Assembly: GCA_947176505.1 (NCBI GenBank)
Contig: CAMWQW010000012.1
Location: 1 to 64,000, forward strand
Origin: an uncultured Lachnospiraceae bacterium
GTDB taxonomy: Bacteria; Bacillota; Clostridia; Lachnospirales; Lachnospiraceae
Direction: 5' to 3'
Length of the DNA: 64,000 nucleotides
Of the stretch, positions 24,164 to 34,318 are shown in pieces (the stretch's first letter is position 1; each line of letters begins with the position of its first letter). Below the pieces are notes generated by a model. That model was not told the origin of the DNA, did not search any database, and was given only the letters and a program-made list of their open reading frames with translations. Made by a program: the position numbers and the translations under genes.

Positions 24164-24211
24164 ATTATCACTACCTTTCCCTGCCAACTTCCTAAATGTG
24201 CATTTTGGGTA

Positions 24212-25246
24212 CTAATATATAAACATAGCATCCCCAAAGCTGAAAAACCGATACTTCTCCCTGATTGCCTCACCGTAAGCTGACAGTACATTCTCCCTGC
24301 CGGCTAACGCCGAGACCAGCATCACAAGTGTAGATTCCGGCAAGTGAAAATTCGTAATAAGACAGTCCAGTATTTTAAAACGATATCCCGGATAAATAAA
24401 AATCTCCGTATTACCGCAGCACTCTTCTAATGTTCCGTCCGCTTTTGCTGCGCTCTCCACCGTACGACAGCTTGTAGTTCCGACACAGATTACCCTATGT
24501 CCGTCCGCTTTCGCACGGTTGATTTTCTCTGCCGCTTCCTTGGTCACTTGGTAATACTCAGAATGCATATGATGTTCCAAAATATTATCCGTTTTAACCG
24601 GGCGAAACGTTCCCAGACCGACATGCAGCGTTACATATGCAATTTCCACACCTTTGTCTTCTATCTGTTTAAGCAGTTCATTAGTAAAATGCAGCCCGGC
24701 GGTAGGTGCCGCCGCGGAACCGTCATACTTTGCATAGACAGTCTGATATCTGTTTTTATCTTGTAATTTATGTGTTATGTAAGGCGGTAAAGGCATCTCT
24801 CCAAGACGATCCAGCGCTTCCTCAAAAATACCATCATAAGAAAACCGAATCAGGCGGTTTCCTTCTTCCACCACTTCGAGAACCTCCGCCCGCAGACAGC
24901 CGTCTCCGAAAACAATCTTCGTCCCCTGTTTCGCTTTCTTACCCGGCTTCACCAGCGTCTCCCAGATATCATTCTCTCTCCTTTTTAGCAGCAAAACTTC
25001 AATGGCTGCGCCCGTCTCTTCTTTCACACCCATAAGTCTTGCCGGAAGTACCTTAGTGTTATTTAAGACCAAGCAGTCGCCCGGTCTTAAATAATCAACA
25101 ATCTCCTTAAAAATATGATGCTCTGTTCTTCCGTCCGCTTTATCTAACAGTAACAAACGAGAACCGGAGCGGTCCTCCAGAGGATCCTGTGCAATCAGTT
25201 CTTCCGGCAGGTCAAAATAAAAATTTGATTTATTAATTGTCTCCAT
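24212..25246 (-). CDS. queA: S-adenosylmethionine:tRNA ribosyltransferase-isomerase
   Basis: A 344-residue enzyme of queuosine synthesis: it moves the ribosyl part of SAM to 7-aminomethyl-deazaguanine in tRNA to form epoxyqueuosine. Family landmarks are the start [28 protein letters not shown], the SAM-site region [22 protein letters not shown] and the end [10 protein letters not shown]. Length is normal. It is the first host gene next to the prophage and follows the aminopeptidase gene by 18 bp. Confidence 0.95.
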   Translation of the reverse strand: METINKSNFYFDLPEELIAQDPLEDRSGSRLLLLDKADGRTEHHIFKEIVDYLRPGDCLVLNNTKVLPARLMGVKEETGAAIEVLLLKRRENDIWETLVKPGKKAKQGTKIVFGDGCLRAEVLEVVEEGNRLIRFSYDGIFEEALDRLGEMPLPPYITHKLQDKNRYQTVYAKYDGSAAAPTAGLHFTNELLKQIEDKGVEIAYVTLHVGLGTFRPVKTDNILEHHMHSEYYQVTKEAAEKINRAKADGHRVICVGTTSCRTVESAAKADGTLEECCGNTEIFIYPGYRFKILDCLITNFHLPESTLVMLVSALAGRENVLSAYGEAIREKYRFFSFGDAMFIY

Positions 25247-25264
25247 TTTTACACCTAAATTATC

Positions 25265-26716
25265 TTAAAGGTCTGCATGTTTCAAAAACGCTGCATATCC
25301 TCTCTTCGCTTCATAGACATCCGCCTTACTTGTTGCCTCCCACGGAGCATGCATGTTAAGAACCGCTACACCGCTGTCAATTACATTCATGCCGTACAAT
25401 GCAAGAATATATGCGATAGTACCGCCGCCACCCAAATCAACTTTACCCAGCTCCGCCGTCTGAAAGTTCACATTCTCTTTTTCAAAAATGGCTCTGATAT
25501 GTCCGAGATATTCTGCGTTGGCGTCATTGGAGCCAGATTTACCGCGGGCGCCGGTGAATTTGTTAAACACCATGCCACCGCCTAAATATGCTACATTCTT
25601 CTTATCAAAGCTTGCCGCATAAGAGGGATCAAAGGCACTGCTTACATCGGAAGATAGCATACATGAATGTGCCAGACATCTGCGCACATTTAATTCACTG
25701 TATTCTCCGGCAAGATTCATCACTTCCGCCACTGCGTTCTCAAAAAATTTCGACTGCATACCGGTGGCTCCGACACTTCCGACCTCTTCTTTGTCAACCA
25801 GAATGCAGCATGCCGTACGCTCAAGCTGTTCGACTTCCAACATTGCCTTCAGTGAGGAAAATGCACACACTCTGTCGTCCTGTCCGTATGCTAAAATCAT
25901 ACTTCTGTCAAAACCGGCTTCCCTCGCTTTGCCTGCCGGAACTACCTCCAATTCCGCCGAAATAAAATCTTCTTCCTCAATGTCATATGACTTTTGAAGA
26001 ATTTCAAGAATACCTTTTTTCACGGCATCCTTCTGCGCCGCTTTATCATCCTGCTCTCCCACATCTTTCTGAGATTTCTTAGTTTCGGCATTATCTTTTG
26101 TATCGAGTATAAGAGGTTTATTACCGATGATGATGTCAAGCGCTTCTCCTTCAATCACTTTATTTGCTTTTTTATCCATCTGTTCCTGCGCCAAATGAAT
26201 CAGAAGATCTGATATGAAAAATACCGGATCGTCCTCGTTCTCACCCACGTTTACTTCCACGGTCGTTCCGTCTTTCTTAACTACTACACCGTGAATCGCA
26301 AGCGGAAGAGTCACCCACTGATATTTCTTCACGCCGCCATAATAATGGGTATCAAGATATGCAAACCCCCCGTCTTCATAGAGCGGATTTTGCTTAATAT
26401 CCAGACGCGGAGAATCAATGTGCGCACCGAGAATATTGATACCTTCCGTCATATTCCTCTTACCAATCCGGAACATTGCAATAGACTTGTTCATCCAGAC
26501 TGAATATACTTTATCGCCGGTTTTAATCTTCGCTCCGGATGCAATCAGCGTCTCCAATTCCTTATAACCATTTTGCTCAATCATGTTGACAATCTGGTCA
26601 ATGCATTCGCGTTCCGTCTTCCCATTATCCAGAAATGTCATATACTCCTGTGCGAAGTCGTCCACATCTTTTAACTGTTTCGCATTATAAGTTTCCCATG
26701 TGTTTTTATGTTCCAT
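25265..26716 (-). CDS. M18-family aminopeptidase
   Basis: A 483-residue cytoplasmic zinc aminopeptidase. Metal and catalytic motifs of the M18 family are visible: GAHIDSPRLD (His-Asp), DKEEVGSVGATGMQ (Glu-Glu) and SSDVSSAFDP, with a final His-containing VLNMHAPWE. A Lys/Asp-rich insert near residue 225 (KKSQKDVGEQDDKAAQKDA) is not part of the core. The ATG at 26716 follows AGAGGTAAAT; an upstream extension lacks a ribosome site. Between pheT and queA on the same strand. Confidence 0.9.
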   Translation of the reverse strand: MEHKNTWETYNAKQLKDVDDFAQEYMTFLDNGKTERECIDQIVNMIEQNGYKELETLIASGAKIKTGDKVYSVWMNKSIAMFRIGKRNMTEGINILGAHIDSPRLDIKQNPLYEDGGFAYLDTHYYGGVKKYQWVTLPLAIHGVVVKKDGTTVEVNVGENEDDPVFFISDLLIHLAQEQMDKKANKVIEGEALDIIIGNKPLILDTKDNAETKKSQKDVGEQDDKAAQKDAVKKGILEILQKSYDIEEEDFISAELEVVPAGKAREAGFDRSMILAYGQDDRVCAFSSLKAMLEVEQLERTACCILVDKEEVGSVGATGMQSKFFENAVAEVMNLAGEYSELNVRRCLAHSCMLSSDVSSAFDPSYAASFDKKNVAYLGGGMVFNKFTGARGKSGSNDANAEYLGHIRAIFEKENVNFQTAELGKVDLGGGGTIAYILALYGMNVIDSGVAVLNMHAPWEATSKADVYEAKRGYAAFLKHADL

Positions 26717-26801
26717 ATTTACCTCTGCTTTCCTTAAGAATAATCTCAATTCTTCGGGTTTACTAAGCAAACCTCATCAATTTAAATCCGAAGGATATTA
26801 C

Positions 26802-29222
26802 TTATTTTCTCAATTCAATTCCCATTCCTTCCAAACCGTTCAGAATCTTCTTCATCGCGCTTGATACGTCTGCTTCCTCAAGCGTCTTATCTTTCGCACG
26901 GAAAGTAATGGAATATGCCACTGATTTGAATCCTTCTTCAATCTGATCCCCTTCGTAAATGTCAAACAACTGATAATCTTCGAGTATTTTTCCTCCGCGC
27001 TGCGCAATCACTGCTTCAATCTGTCCGACCATAATATCCTTAGGAACTACCATACTGATATCTCTGGATACTGCAGGATACTTTGCGATTCCTTCATACT
27101 TACGGTCAAAAGTCGCAAAAGGCACTACCTGCGGCATATCAAGTACCGCTACATAGGCTTTGGTTTTCATGTCATAGTTCTCACATACTTCCGGATGTAC
27201 TTCGCCAAGATATCCAAGCGTCGCTCCTTCATAGATAATGTTCGCCTGTCTGCCGGGATGTAAGAAATTCTTTCCGGCATTTGGGTCATAAGTGACTTTT
27301 TTACGCATACCGATACTATCGAAAAACTCTTCAATCACACCTTTCATCGTAAAGAAATCACAATCGCCATACATACCGAGCGTAAACTGCATCCTCTCGT
27401 CAGGCAGCTCATTAAGCGGCAATGCTTTCGGTATATAAATGTTACCGAGTTCGTAGAGACGCACATCTTTATTTCTTCTGTTATAGTTGGTCGCAAGGCT
27501 TGTAAGCATACCGTTTAGAGAAACAGTTCTCATAATAGAGAAATCTTCACCAAGCGGATTGGAAATCTGAATCGCATGACGTACCGGGTCATCCGCAGAA
27601 AGGAGCAATTTATCAAACACCTTCGGACTCTCGAAAGAATAGCACATACCTTGTGAAAATCCGCAATATTCAGCGATATCTCTTGCCTTCTGCTCAATAC
27701 GCAGCTTAAAGGGCAGCTTGCCGGTTGTCGCCTCACCGTTGGGCAACGTGGTCGGAATCTTATCATACCCGTAGAAACGAGCTACTTCCTCCGCAATATC
27801 ACACTGACGCAGCAAATCCTGACGGAATGTAGGCATAGTCAGATTGTTTGTCGCGGGATCATATGCAACCTCTATCATCTTAAAGATATCCAACATTTCA
27901 TCTTTCGATACATTTGTTCCAAGTAGTTTGTTATATTTATCCGGTTCAAAAGGAAGTATCACATTTTCTTTTAAGTCTCCGTGCACATCCACAATGCCGC
28001 CTACCACTTCACCGCAGCCAAGCTCTTCAATCAACTGACACGCTCTGTTGACAGCCGCCTCTGCATTGTAAGGATCAAGTCCTTTCTCGAACTTGCCCGA
28101 TGCATCGGTTCTGAGTCCAATTCTCTTTGCAGATTTACGAATATTCGCTCCGTTAAAGGTTGCCGCCTCAAATAATACAGTTTTTACCTCATCCGTAATC
28201 ATGGAATTTTCGCCACCCATGATACCTGCAATTCCCACTTCTTTCTCTGCATCGCAGATCATCAACACATCAGAATCCAGATTTCTGTCCTGTCCGTCCA
28301 ATGTCCGGAATACGTCTCCATCCTTGGCACGACGCACGATAATCTTATGCCCCGCTATCGTATCTAAATCGAATGCGTGCATGGGCTGACCATACTCTTC
28401 CATTACATAGTTCGTAATGTCCACCAGATTGTTGATTGGGCGAATCCCGCTTGCCGCAAGACGTCTCTGCATCCACTTCGGCGATGGTCCTATCTTAATA
28501 TTCGTACACACCCTTGCACAATATCTGGGGCATAACTCTTTATCTTCTACTTCCACGGATATATAATCTTCTACTCGCTCACTGTTCTCCTTGACCTGAA
28601 CCTTAGGTGGATAAAACGGTTTGCGGAATGTTGCCGCCGCCTCTCTGGCAATGCCGACCACACTGTAGCAATCCACACGATTGGAAGTCACTTCATACTC
28701 AAACACAGTATCTCTCAAACCGAGTGCTTCGATGGCATCGGAACCAATTTCCACATCCTCCATAAAAATATAGATACCCATTTCCGGCGCTTCCGGATAC
28801 ATGTTTCTGTCTGAACCAAGTTCTTCGATAGAACACATCATACCGTTTGAAGGCACGCCTCGCAGCTTACCTGCTTTAATCGTAATGCCATCCTCCGGCA
28901 GCGGTCCACCATCATGTCCTCCGGCAACTTTACCGCCATCCAAAACTACGGGTACTTTATCCCCCTCTTTAACATTAGGCGCGCCCGTTACAATTTGAAT
29001 CACCTCCGAACCGATATTTACCTGACAGACAATGAGTTTGTCTGCATCGGGATGCTTCTCAATCTTATCAATCTGGCCTACGACAATTTTGTCCAAATTC
29101 TTATCCAGTCTGCTGTATCCCTCCACCTTCGTACCAGATAATGTCATTGCATCCATATATTCCTGATCTGTGCACTCTAAATCCGGCACATATGCTTTAA
29201 TCCATGATAATGCTGTATTCAT
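26802..29222 (-). CDS. pheT: Phenylalanine-tRNA ligase beta subunit
   Basis: An 806-residue subunit of the alpha2-beta2 enzyme that charges tRNA-Phe. In order: tRNA-binding EMAP-like domain (residues 40-150, KHPDADKLIVCQVNIG), the B3/B4 editing region, B5 (FEPDKYNKLLG onward), the synthetase-like core (CDIAEEVARFYGYDKIPTTLP) and a C-terminal anticodon-binding domain (AKYPAVSRDISMVVP). Length is typical. The ATG at 29222 has GGAGGAAATT before it. It follows pheS by about 110 bp, as one operon. Confidence 0.97.
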   Translation of the reverse strand: MNTALSWIKAYVPDLECTDQEYMDAMTLSGTKVEGYSRLDKNLDKIVVGQIDKIEKHPDADKLIVCQVNIGSEVIQIVTGAPNVKEGDKVPVVLDGGKVAGGHDGGPLPEDGITIKAGKLRGVPSNGMMCSIEELGSDRNMYPEAPEMGIYIFMEDVEIGSDAIEALGLRDTVFEYEVTSNRVDCYSVVGIAREAAATFRKPFYPPKVQVKENSERVEDYISVEVEDKELCPRYCARVCTNIKIGPSPKWMQRRLAASGIRPINNLVDITNYVMEEYGQPMHAFDLDTIAGHKIIVRRAKDGDVFRTLDGQDRNLDSDVLMICDAEKEVGIAGIMGGENSMITDEVKTVLFEAATFNGANIRKSAKRIGLRTDASGKFEKGLDPYNAEAAVNRACQLIEELGCGEVVGGIVDVHGDLKENVILPFEPDKYNKLLGTNVSKDEMLDIFKMIEVAYDPATNNLTMPTFRQDLLRQCDIAEEVARFYGYDKIPTTLPNGEATTGKLPFKLRIEQKARDIAEYCGFSQGMCYSFESPKVFDKLLLSADDPVRHAIQISNPLGEDFSIMRTVSLNGMLTSLATNYNRRNKDVRLYELGNIYIPKALPLNELPDERMQFTLGMYGDCDFFTMKGVIEEFFDSIGMRKKVTYDPNAGKNFLHPGRQANIIYEGATLGYLGEVHPEVCENYDMKTKAYVAVLDMPQVVPFATFDRKYEGIAKYPAVSRDISMVVPKDIMVGQIEAVIAQRGGKILEDYQLFDIYEGDQIEEGFKSVAYSITFRAKDKTLEEADVSSAMKKILNGLEGMGIELRK

Positions 29223-29329
29223 AATTTCCTCCATTCCAAAACGCTTCCGTCACATATTCGCGTTTCTGTTATATTAAATTTTCTCGCTTTATGTTATATA
29301 TCATTTCTATATTCCCTTAAGTCCCGGCA

Positions 29330-30349
29330 TCAGAACTGTTTCAGGAAACGGATATCATTCTCATACAACAGTCTCATGTCATCAATCTCATACTTCAACA
29401 ACGCAATTCGCTCCAAGCCCACACCAAAAGCAAATCCTGTGTACTTCTCCGGATCGATTTTGCTCATTTCCAATACATGCGGATGCACCATGCCACATCC
29501 TAAAATCTCAATCCAGCCTTCACCCTTGCAGAAACGGCATCCTTTGCCACCGCATTTGAAGCATGTCACGTCCATCTCCGCACTTGGTTCTGTAAATGGG
29601 AAATGATGCGGTCTGAATTTCACCTTCGTGTCCTCCCCGAACAGCTCCTTGGCAAACTCTGCAAGCGTGCCTTTTAAATCGGCAAAAGTGATATTTCTGT
29701 CAATAACCAAGCCTTCAATCTGATGGAATGACGGCGAATGGGTAGCATCCACCTCATCGGAACGAAATACCCTGCCGGGTGCAATCATACGAATAGGCAG
29801 TCTCCCCTTCTCCATCTCATGTACCTGAGTGGAAGATGTCTGGGTTCTGAGCAAAATATCTCCCGTAATATAAAACGTATCCTGTTCGTCTTTCGCCGGA
29901 TGATCCGCCGGAATATTCAGCGCTTCAAAATTATAATAATCCTTTTCTACTTCCGGACCTTCCACCACTTCATAGCCCATACCGATAAAGATTCTTTCTA
30001 CTTCTTCCAACGCAATTGTGTTAGGGTGGCGGTGTCCCACATTGTTCTTCTTAGCCGGCAGCGTCACGTCAATGACTTCTTTCTTCATCTTCGCTTCTCT
30101 GACCGCTTTTTCCATCTTCTTTACAGATTCTTCCAATACACGTTCAATCTCTTCTCTCGTCTCATTGACAAGCTGTCCGACTTTCGGGCGGTCCTCCGGT
30201 GCAACATCTTTCATGCTTTTCAATACGGCAGTCAGCTCACCCTTTTTGCCAAGATAATTAACCTTTACTTCATTCAATTTTTCAAGCGCATCACTTGCCT
30301 CAATTTGACGCAGCGCTTCCGCTTTAATCTGTTCCAGTTTTTCTTTCAT
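29330..30349 (-). CDS. pheS: Phenylalanine-tRNA ligase alpha subunit
   Basis: A 339-residue catalytic subunit. The N-terminal coiled coil is followed by the class II core with [28 protein letters not shown], motif 2 near [16 protein letters not shown] and motif 3 [16 protein letters not shown]. The ATG at 30349 follows AAAGGGAGAGAGCA; a longer frame reaches into the T-box region and is not used. Expression is controlled by the T-box leader directly upstream, responding to uncharged tRNA-Phe. Confidence 0.97.
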   Translation of the reverse strand: MKEKLEQIKAEALRQIEASDALEKLNEVKVNYLGKKGELTAVLKSMKDVAPEDRPKVGQLVNETREEIERVLEESVKKMEKAVREAKMKKEVIDVTLPAKKNNVGHRHPNTIALEEVERIFIGMGYEVVEGPEVEKDYYNFEALNIPADHPAKDEQDTFYITGDILLRTQTSSTQVHEMEKGRLPIRMIAPGRVFRSDEVDATHSPSFHQIEGLVIDRNITFADLKGTLAEFAKELFGEDTKVKFRPHHFPFTEPSAEMDVTCFKCGGKGCRFCKGEGWIEILGCGMVHPHVLEMSKIDPEKYTGFAFGVGLERIALLKYEIDDMRLLYENDIRFLKQF

Positions 30350-30449
30350 TGCTCTCTCCCTTTCTGATCTCCTAATTGTGCTTTCACACTTATGCACCTG
30401 CGTTACCATTAAGCAGATTCAGAAGGCTTCTGATTCTGCTTATTCGCGC

Positions 30450-30480
30450 AAAAAATCCCATGTGTGCAACACACATGGGA
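30450..30480 (-). terminator. T-box intrinsic terminator
   Basis: TCCCATGTGTG (30456-30466) and CACACATGGGA (30470-30480) form a perfect 11-bp stem with a three-base loop. On the - strand it is followed by six T (30450-30455). Confidence 0.93.
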
Positions 30481-30746
30481 CGAATTATATCCGCGGTACC
30501 ACCCAGCTTCCTGTCTCGTTGCCATGACAGCTTTACAGCCGACATACGTAGGGACAGACACCTCGTTTGACGTAACGTGCCACACGTCTTGGACTACTGG
30601 ATTCATCCAAGCAGCTCCGGTGGGAAATTCGAAAGATTATCTGAACCGAAGGGAACTTCCAGCCGATGGCTCCCTCTCTCTGGCGGAAAATAATTTCCTA
30701 CTGACACCTTCAATGCCTTTATCACTTATTAACTTCCAACAAATCT
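30450..30746 (-). ncRNA. T-box riboswitch leader of pheST
   Basis: The leader carries the conserved T-box GGGTGGTACCGCGG (complement of 30491-30504), an upstream stem I region with an AGTA motif, and a terminator stem at the 3' end. A UUC phenylalanine codon near 30624-30626 is the likely specifier. Uncharged tRNA-Phe should favour the antiterminator and allow pheS-pheT transcription. It starts just after the predicted promoter that overlaps the end of the yihY-type gene. Confidence 0.93.
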
Positions 30747-30752
30747 ACTGCC

Positions 30753-30781
30753 ATTTTAGTGACTTTTTCCTGACTTGTCAA
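30753..30781 (-). promoter_or_regulatory. Predicted sigma-70 promoter of the pheST leader
   Basis: TTGACA (30776-30781) and TAAAAT (30753-30758), 17 bp apart on the - strand. The boxes overlap the last codons of the yihY-type gene. Confidence 0.75.
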
Positions 30782-31613
30782 GCCATCCGAACAGAAATTT
30801 ATATACCGGACCGAAATATCGGTTAATATGTGCACCAATCAATAAGATATACATGAGCAGATAAAACCAGATCATCAAAATGACCACCGTAGTCAATCCT
30901 CCATATGTACCAAAACCGTTAAAACTGTCTACATAGATTGAAAATGCATAAGACGCCGCACTCCACATGATCGCCGAGAATGCCGCTCCGGGAATCTGAC
31001 CTTTAAAGCGCATCTTACTGTTAGGTACATAGGCATAAATCAATGCAAATATAAGTGTCAGCACAGCCCACGAGAACAAAAACCTAAAATGCATAATACA
31101 CTGCACGAGTAAATGTAACGGCGGAATATCCCTTAAAAGTAGATTAACAATAACATTGCCGAATACCATGACAATCAATGCCAAAATCATAGCAATTAAA
31201 ATAATCACAGTATAGATACATGCAATGAAGCGCAACACGAAATAATTACGTCTCTCTTCAAAATCATTGACTGCATTCAGCCCTCTGATCAGCGCAAGCA
31301 TCGCTTTAGATGCCGACCATATTGTTACAATGGCAAAAATCGTAATCGTACCTGCAGAACGCGCATACACGTCAGACACTACGCTGACAACAAGCACTTC
31401 CATAGCATCCGGCGTAAACTGTGTTATCGCACTGATCAGATTTGCCTCGGTCAACCTCGTGTACGGCAATATGGCGCATAGAGCCATCAAAAGCGGTATC
31501 ATGGATAGAAAGAGAAAAAAAGCGGTACTTGCCGCAAAAGCAGCAATATTTTTCTTAGTCATCTGCCAGTTAAAATCACGAAATATGTAATAAAGTCTAT
31601 AGATTGTTCTCAT
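30756..31613 (-). CDS. YihY/BrkB-family membrane protein
   Basis: A 285-residue inner-membrane protein with about six hydrophobic segments: FAASTAFFLFLSMIPLLMAL near 27-46, a pair near 125-165 (FIACIYTVIILIAMILALIV), and further ones to the C-terminus (TTVVILMIWFYLLMYILLIGA). The motifs ATIWSASKAMLALIRGLNAVN-type and GFGTYGGLTTVVILM are characteristic of the YihY family. Function in transport or envelope remains undefined. The ATG follows AGGTGATTT. Confidence 0.85.
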   Translation of the reverse strand: MRTIYRLYYIFRDFNWQMTKKNIAAFAASTAFFLFLSMIPLLMALCAILPYTRLTEANLISAITQFTPDAMEVLVVSVVSDVYARSAGTITIFAIVTIWSASKAMLALIRGLNAVNDFEERRNYFVLRFIACIYTVIILIAMILALIVMVFGNVIVNLLLRDIPPLHLLVQCIMHFRFLFSWAVLTLIFALIYAYVPNSKMRFKGQIPGAAFSAIMWSAASYAFSIYVDSFNGFGTYGGLTTVVILMIWFYLLMYILLIGAHINRYFGPVYKFLFGWLDKSGKSH

Positions 31614-31648
31614 AAATCACCTAATTGTCTAAATAGAATTATCTCATG

Positions 31649-33886
31649 TCACTCATCCTCCCCGAGATTTTTCGTTTCACATCCCGGAAAAAAGAATTCT
31701 AAAATATAGCGGTAGGAAGCTCCTTCTTCTCCCAATGCTTTCGCGCCGTTCTGCGACATTCCTACGCCATGTCCGTATCCGCCGCCAATTAACGTATATC
31801 CTACCACACTTTCCCCACTTTTACCAGTTTCAATCACAAAAAATCCACTTGGTAAAAGCGCCGAGGGAACAGTCGTACTCCCATCCTGCCTCACTACCTC
31901 GCTCGATTTATCACATAACACGCTCCTAATATTATATTCCGCAAGTATCTTAAATGTTCCTGTATCCGTTACAACCAATAACTCGTCGGCAACGCCGCCT
32001 TCTCCTCTCTGCAAAATGCTAAGTTCTTTAATCTTACCCAATTTATCAATGGGCTGTGATACATAATACCCTTCCTTCGTCTCCGTCAACACAGATTCCG
32101 GACTGGCAGCATAGCGTTCCTGTATCCGAGACAACATGACATCCTTATCTATTTTCTCCACAGTATACGTCCAACGATACCACGGCTCGCCACTCTCCAA
32201 GTCTGTCTCGTCTTTTGATGTGATAAACTGCCGGAAAGTTTCCTCATCCCGCAAAGTTTCTGCCGGGTAAACGTCTTCCTGTGCCTTAAGATTCAACCGT
32301 ATCGCACGCATATACGATAAATCCATACTGCTCCCCGATTTCCATATTCCCGCATCTGTACCGATACCGCAAGAAGTCGAATAATAATAGTTTTGTGCCG
32401 GTTCTCCCTGATAAACAAGGAGCATTCCGTCAGTCTCTTTGACTGCCGTCGTTGCGGCAATATGTTCACTACAATTATGATAGACCTGATATGACGTAGT
32501 ATCGTCCACATGCGCTCCTACTTCCGGCAGTCCCGCATGAAGGATATACAGATACGCATAGGTTCTTGCGCATACAGCCTGCGCTTTCAGTGATTCAATC
32601 GGATAAGACGCCGGCATCTCGCTGGGCACCACCGCATACAGATATTCTTCCAAAGGAAGTTCATTAATTAGCACCATTCCCCCAGCGCTACGATAGCACT
32701 CAATCGTTCCTCGATACGCATTGTCCTCTTTCTCAATCCCCTTCATATTTACAATGACTCTATCGGTCAACGCCGCGCACTGATATGTTCTGCGTTCACC
32801 GACATCCAAGTCTTTTTCCTCAATCCGTATCTTCTCCCCATCCACATATAGTTCCACTTCCTCATGATAATTACTACCCTTCGCTGTATTCTTTAGCAGT
32901 ACGCGAATCCTGTCCGCCGCCTCATTCTCCGATACAAGGCATGCGCAGACTTCTCCTTTCTCAATCACATAATCGGTGTCCGCATAACCGATTTTCAAAT
33001 CTGTTCGTCTAAGCGTCTCCAGACTTCCGTAGAGTTTATACACTTCCATTCCCTCCGAAATCGGATAAACGCCGCTTCCTTCAATCTCCAGTTCTTCATT
33101 TGATACCCACAGTAATTTCCCATGAATCTTCTCGTTTTTTTCTTTAATCTCTGTCAGTATACCGTCGCAAAAAGTCAAGTCTGCTACCTGTTCTCTCCCA
33201 ACTGACCGGTTTGTCGATATCTCAAATCCAAGCTGTCTATAAAAGCATACCAGTTTTCCATCTGTCGATTCCGCCACCCATACATTCTCAAGTTCATGTT
33301 CTTCCGGAAGTATTTCCACTATTGTTAACAATTGATTATTCTTTACATACACTTTCATGCTGCGCAGTTCATTTGCTGCAAATTCTGTTGAGCGATATGT
33401 ATACGCATCCTGCATCGCTCCGTTATCCGTGTAGGCTTTTCCTTCCCCTTCGTCAAGTTTTAGGAGGAAAATCTCCGTCTCCCAGACAGACTGCTGAGTG
33501 TCCAGATGTGCCAGCATGATCCGGTATGCCTCGTACCAATCCTCTTTCAGCATCTCATAATCTTTCCTGTAACGGTCGGCATAATCAGGCAGCCCCAGTC
33601 TTTCTCCATCCAACTGTTCATAAACAGTTATGTATTGGCCATATGTCAGAATATTCGATTTTTCTTCTATCTCCGTACTTCCTGCACTCTCTTGCGTTAT
33701 CTCAAATTCGGCAGGTGGCTGTATATCCAGCGCTTCCAATAAGATAGCCGCATCTTCCAGCGTAATTTTCTCACCCTCCGGTTTCTTGATGCTTCGTTCT
33801 CTTCTTCCCAGCCATATACATACCAAGAATAAGAGTCCGAAAAAAATCAAAGACATTTTCATAATAAGCTTTGCATCATACTTCAT
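31649..33886 (-). CDS. SpoIID/LytB-domain protein, membrane-anchored
   Basis: A 745-residue protein with an N-terminal membrane helix (LIMKMSLIFFGLLFLVCIWLG). After a 360-residue variable ectodomain comes the SpoIID/LytB domain: LPLEEYLYAVVPSEMPASYPIESLKAQAVCARTYAY, the TSYQVYHNC segment and the closing YGHGVGMSQNGAKALGEEG. SpoIID cuts glycan strands during engulfment in sporulation. The long N-terminal part distinguishes this one from the ~340-residue SpoIID, so it may be a related vegetative or spore cell-wall enzyme. Confidence 0.8.
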   Translation of the reverse strand: MKYDAKLIMKMSLIFFGLLFLVCIWLGRRERSIKKPEGEKITLEDAAILLEALDIQPPAEFEITQESAGSTEIEEKSNILTYGQYITVYEQLDGERLGLPDYADRYRKDYEMLKEDWYEAYRIMLAHLDTQQSVWETEIFLLKLDEGEGKAYTDNGAMQDAYTYRSTEFAANELRSMKVYVKNNQLLTIVEILPEEHELENVWVAESTDGKLVCFYRQLGFEISTNRSVGREQVADLTFCDGILTEIKEKNEKIHGKLLWVSNEELEIEGSGVYPISEGMEVYKLYGSLETLRRTDLKIGYADTDYVIEKGEVCACLVSENEAADRIRVLLKNTAKGSNYHEEVELYVDGEKIRIEEKDLDVGERRTYQCAALTDRVIVNMKGIEKEDNAYRGTIECYRSAGGMVLINELPLEEYLYAVVPSEMPASYPIESLKAQAVCARTYAYLYILHAGLPEVGAHVDDTTSYQVYHNCSEHIAATTAVKETDGMLLVYQGEPAQNYYYSTSCGIGTDAGIWKSGSSMDLSYMRAIRLNLKAQEDVYPAETLRDEETFRQFITSKDETDLESGEPWYRWTYTVEKIDKDVMLSRIQERYAASPESVLTETKEGYYVSQPIDKLGKIKELSILQRGEGGVADELLVVTDTGTFKILAEYNIRSVLCDKSSEVVRQDGSTTVPSALLPSGFFVIETGKSGESVVGYTLIGGGYGHGVGMSQNGAKALGEEGASYRYILEFFFPGCETKNLGEDE

Positions 33887-33991
33887 TTAAATCCCCATAT
33901 CCTTACGATTCACTTCATAATCATTTATTTCATAATCTCATTTTTTATAATCATTTTATACATCTTATTTCATTTTTATATGCTTCCGCAC

Positions 33992-34222
33992 AACAAAAGC
34001 AGCCGCATGAAACGACTGCTTTTTGTCTTTCGTATTGCCCCGAAATGCCGAATCTTGTATTTTGACTCCTAGCCAAGCTAGGTGGGTAACCGCAACCATA
34101 CTTCTGCCTTCCACTGCATAAGGCTCGTAGCCGGAGGCATGACATCCATATGGCAATATAAGAATCCCGTTTAAAGTATCTGTAGGTTCAAAATAACAAG
34201 ACTTTGTCGCACATTTCAGGTT
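33992..34222 (-). ncRNA. Probable 6S-like regulatory RNA
   Basis: A roughly 230-nt transcript unit with no open frame: a consensus promoter upstream, a terminator at the end, and a long imperfect stem joining the two ends. TCTTGTTATTTTGA near the 5' end pairs with TCAAAATACAAGA near the 3' end, and AAATG with CATTT outside it. The internal region has further stems (CACCTAGC/GCTAGG). A rod closed by its ends and interrupted in the middle is the shape of 6S RNA, which binds RNA polymerase. The assignment is by shape and general resemblance, not by search. Confidence 0.6.
33995..34024. terminator. Terminator ending the 6S-like RNA
   Basis: AAAAGCAG (33995-34002) pairs with CTGCTTTT (34016-34023). 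The stem is flanked by T-rich sequence on both strands, so it may work in both directions; on the - strand it is followed by GTTGTG. Confidence 0.7.
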
Positions 34223-34228
34223 AGTTCT

Positions 34229-34257
34229 ATTATATCCGAGATAGTGACATATTACAA
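34229..34257 (-). promoter_or_regulatory. Predicted promoter of the 6S-like RNA
   Basis: TTGTAA (34252-34257) and TATAAT (34229-34234), a consensus -10, separated by 17 bp on the - strand. No start codon with ribosome site follows. Confidence 0.75.
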
Positions 34258-34318
34258 CCGGAATTTATCGATTTCTGCGTGTTTTTTTTAACAATTTCTC
34301 TCATTTATTCATCATATA

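Larger units (their letters stand above)
1..24211. mobile_element. Prophage, integrase-proximal part (left end outside window)
   Basis: A continuous run of phage genes: head morphogenesis (capsid, scaffold, portal, terminase) on the left, replication and recombination in the middle, lysogeny control and a large serine integrase on the right. The left edge cuts through a gene directly downstream of the major capsid gene, so tail, lysis and the other attachment site are not visible. The right boundary must lie between the integrase stop (23986) and the host gene queA (ends 24212). The exact att core cannot be set because only one end is present. The operons look intact: no frameshift or interrupted phage gene was seen, so the element could be functional. 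Confidence 0.95.

Noticed and set aside
23987..24211. Exact attachment core
   Set aside because: The other prophage end is outside the window, so no repeated core can be identified.
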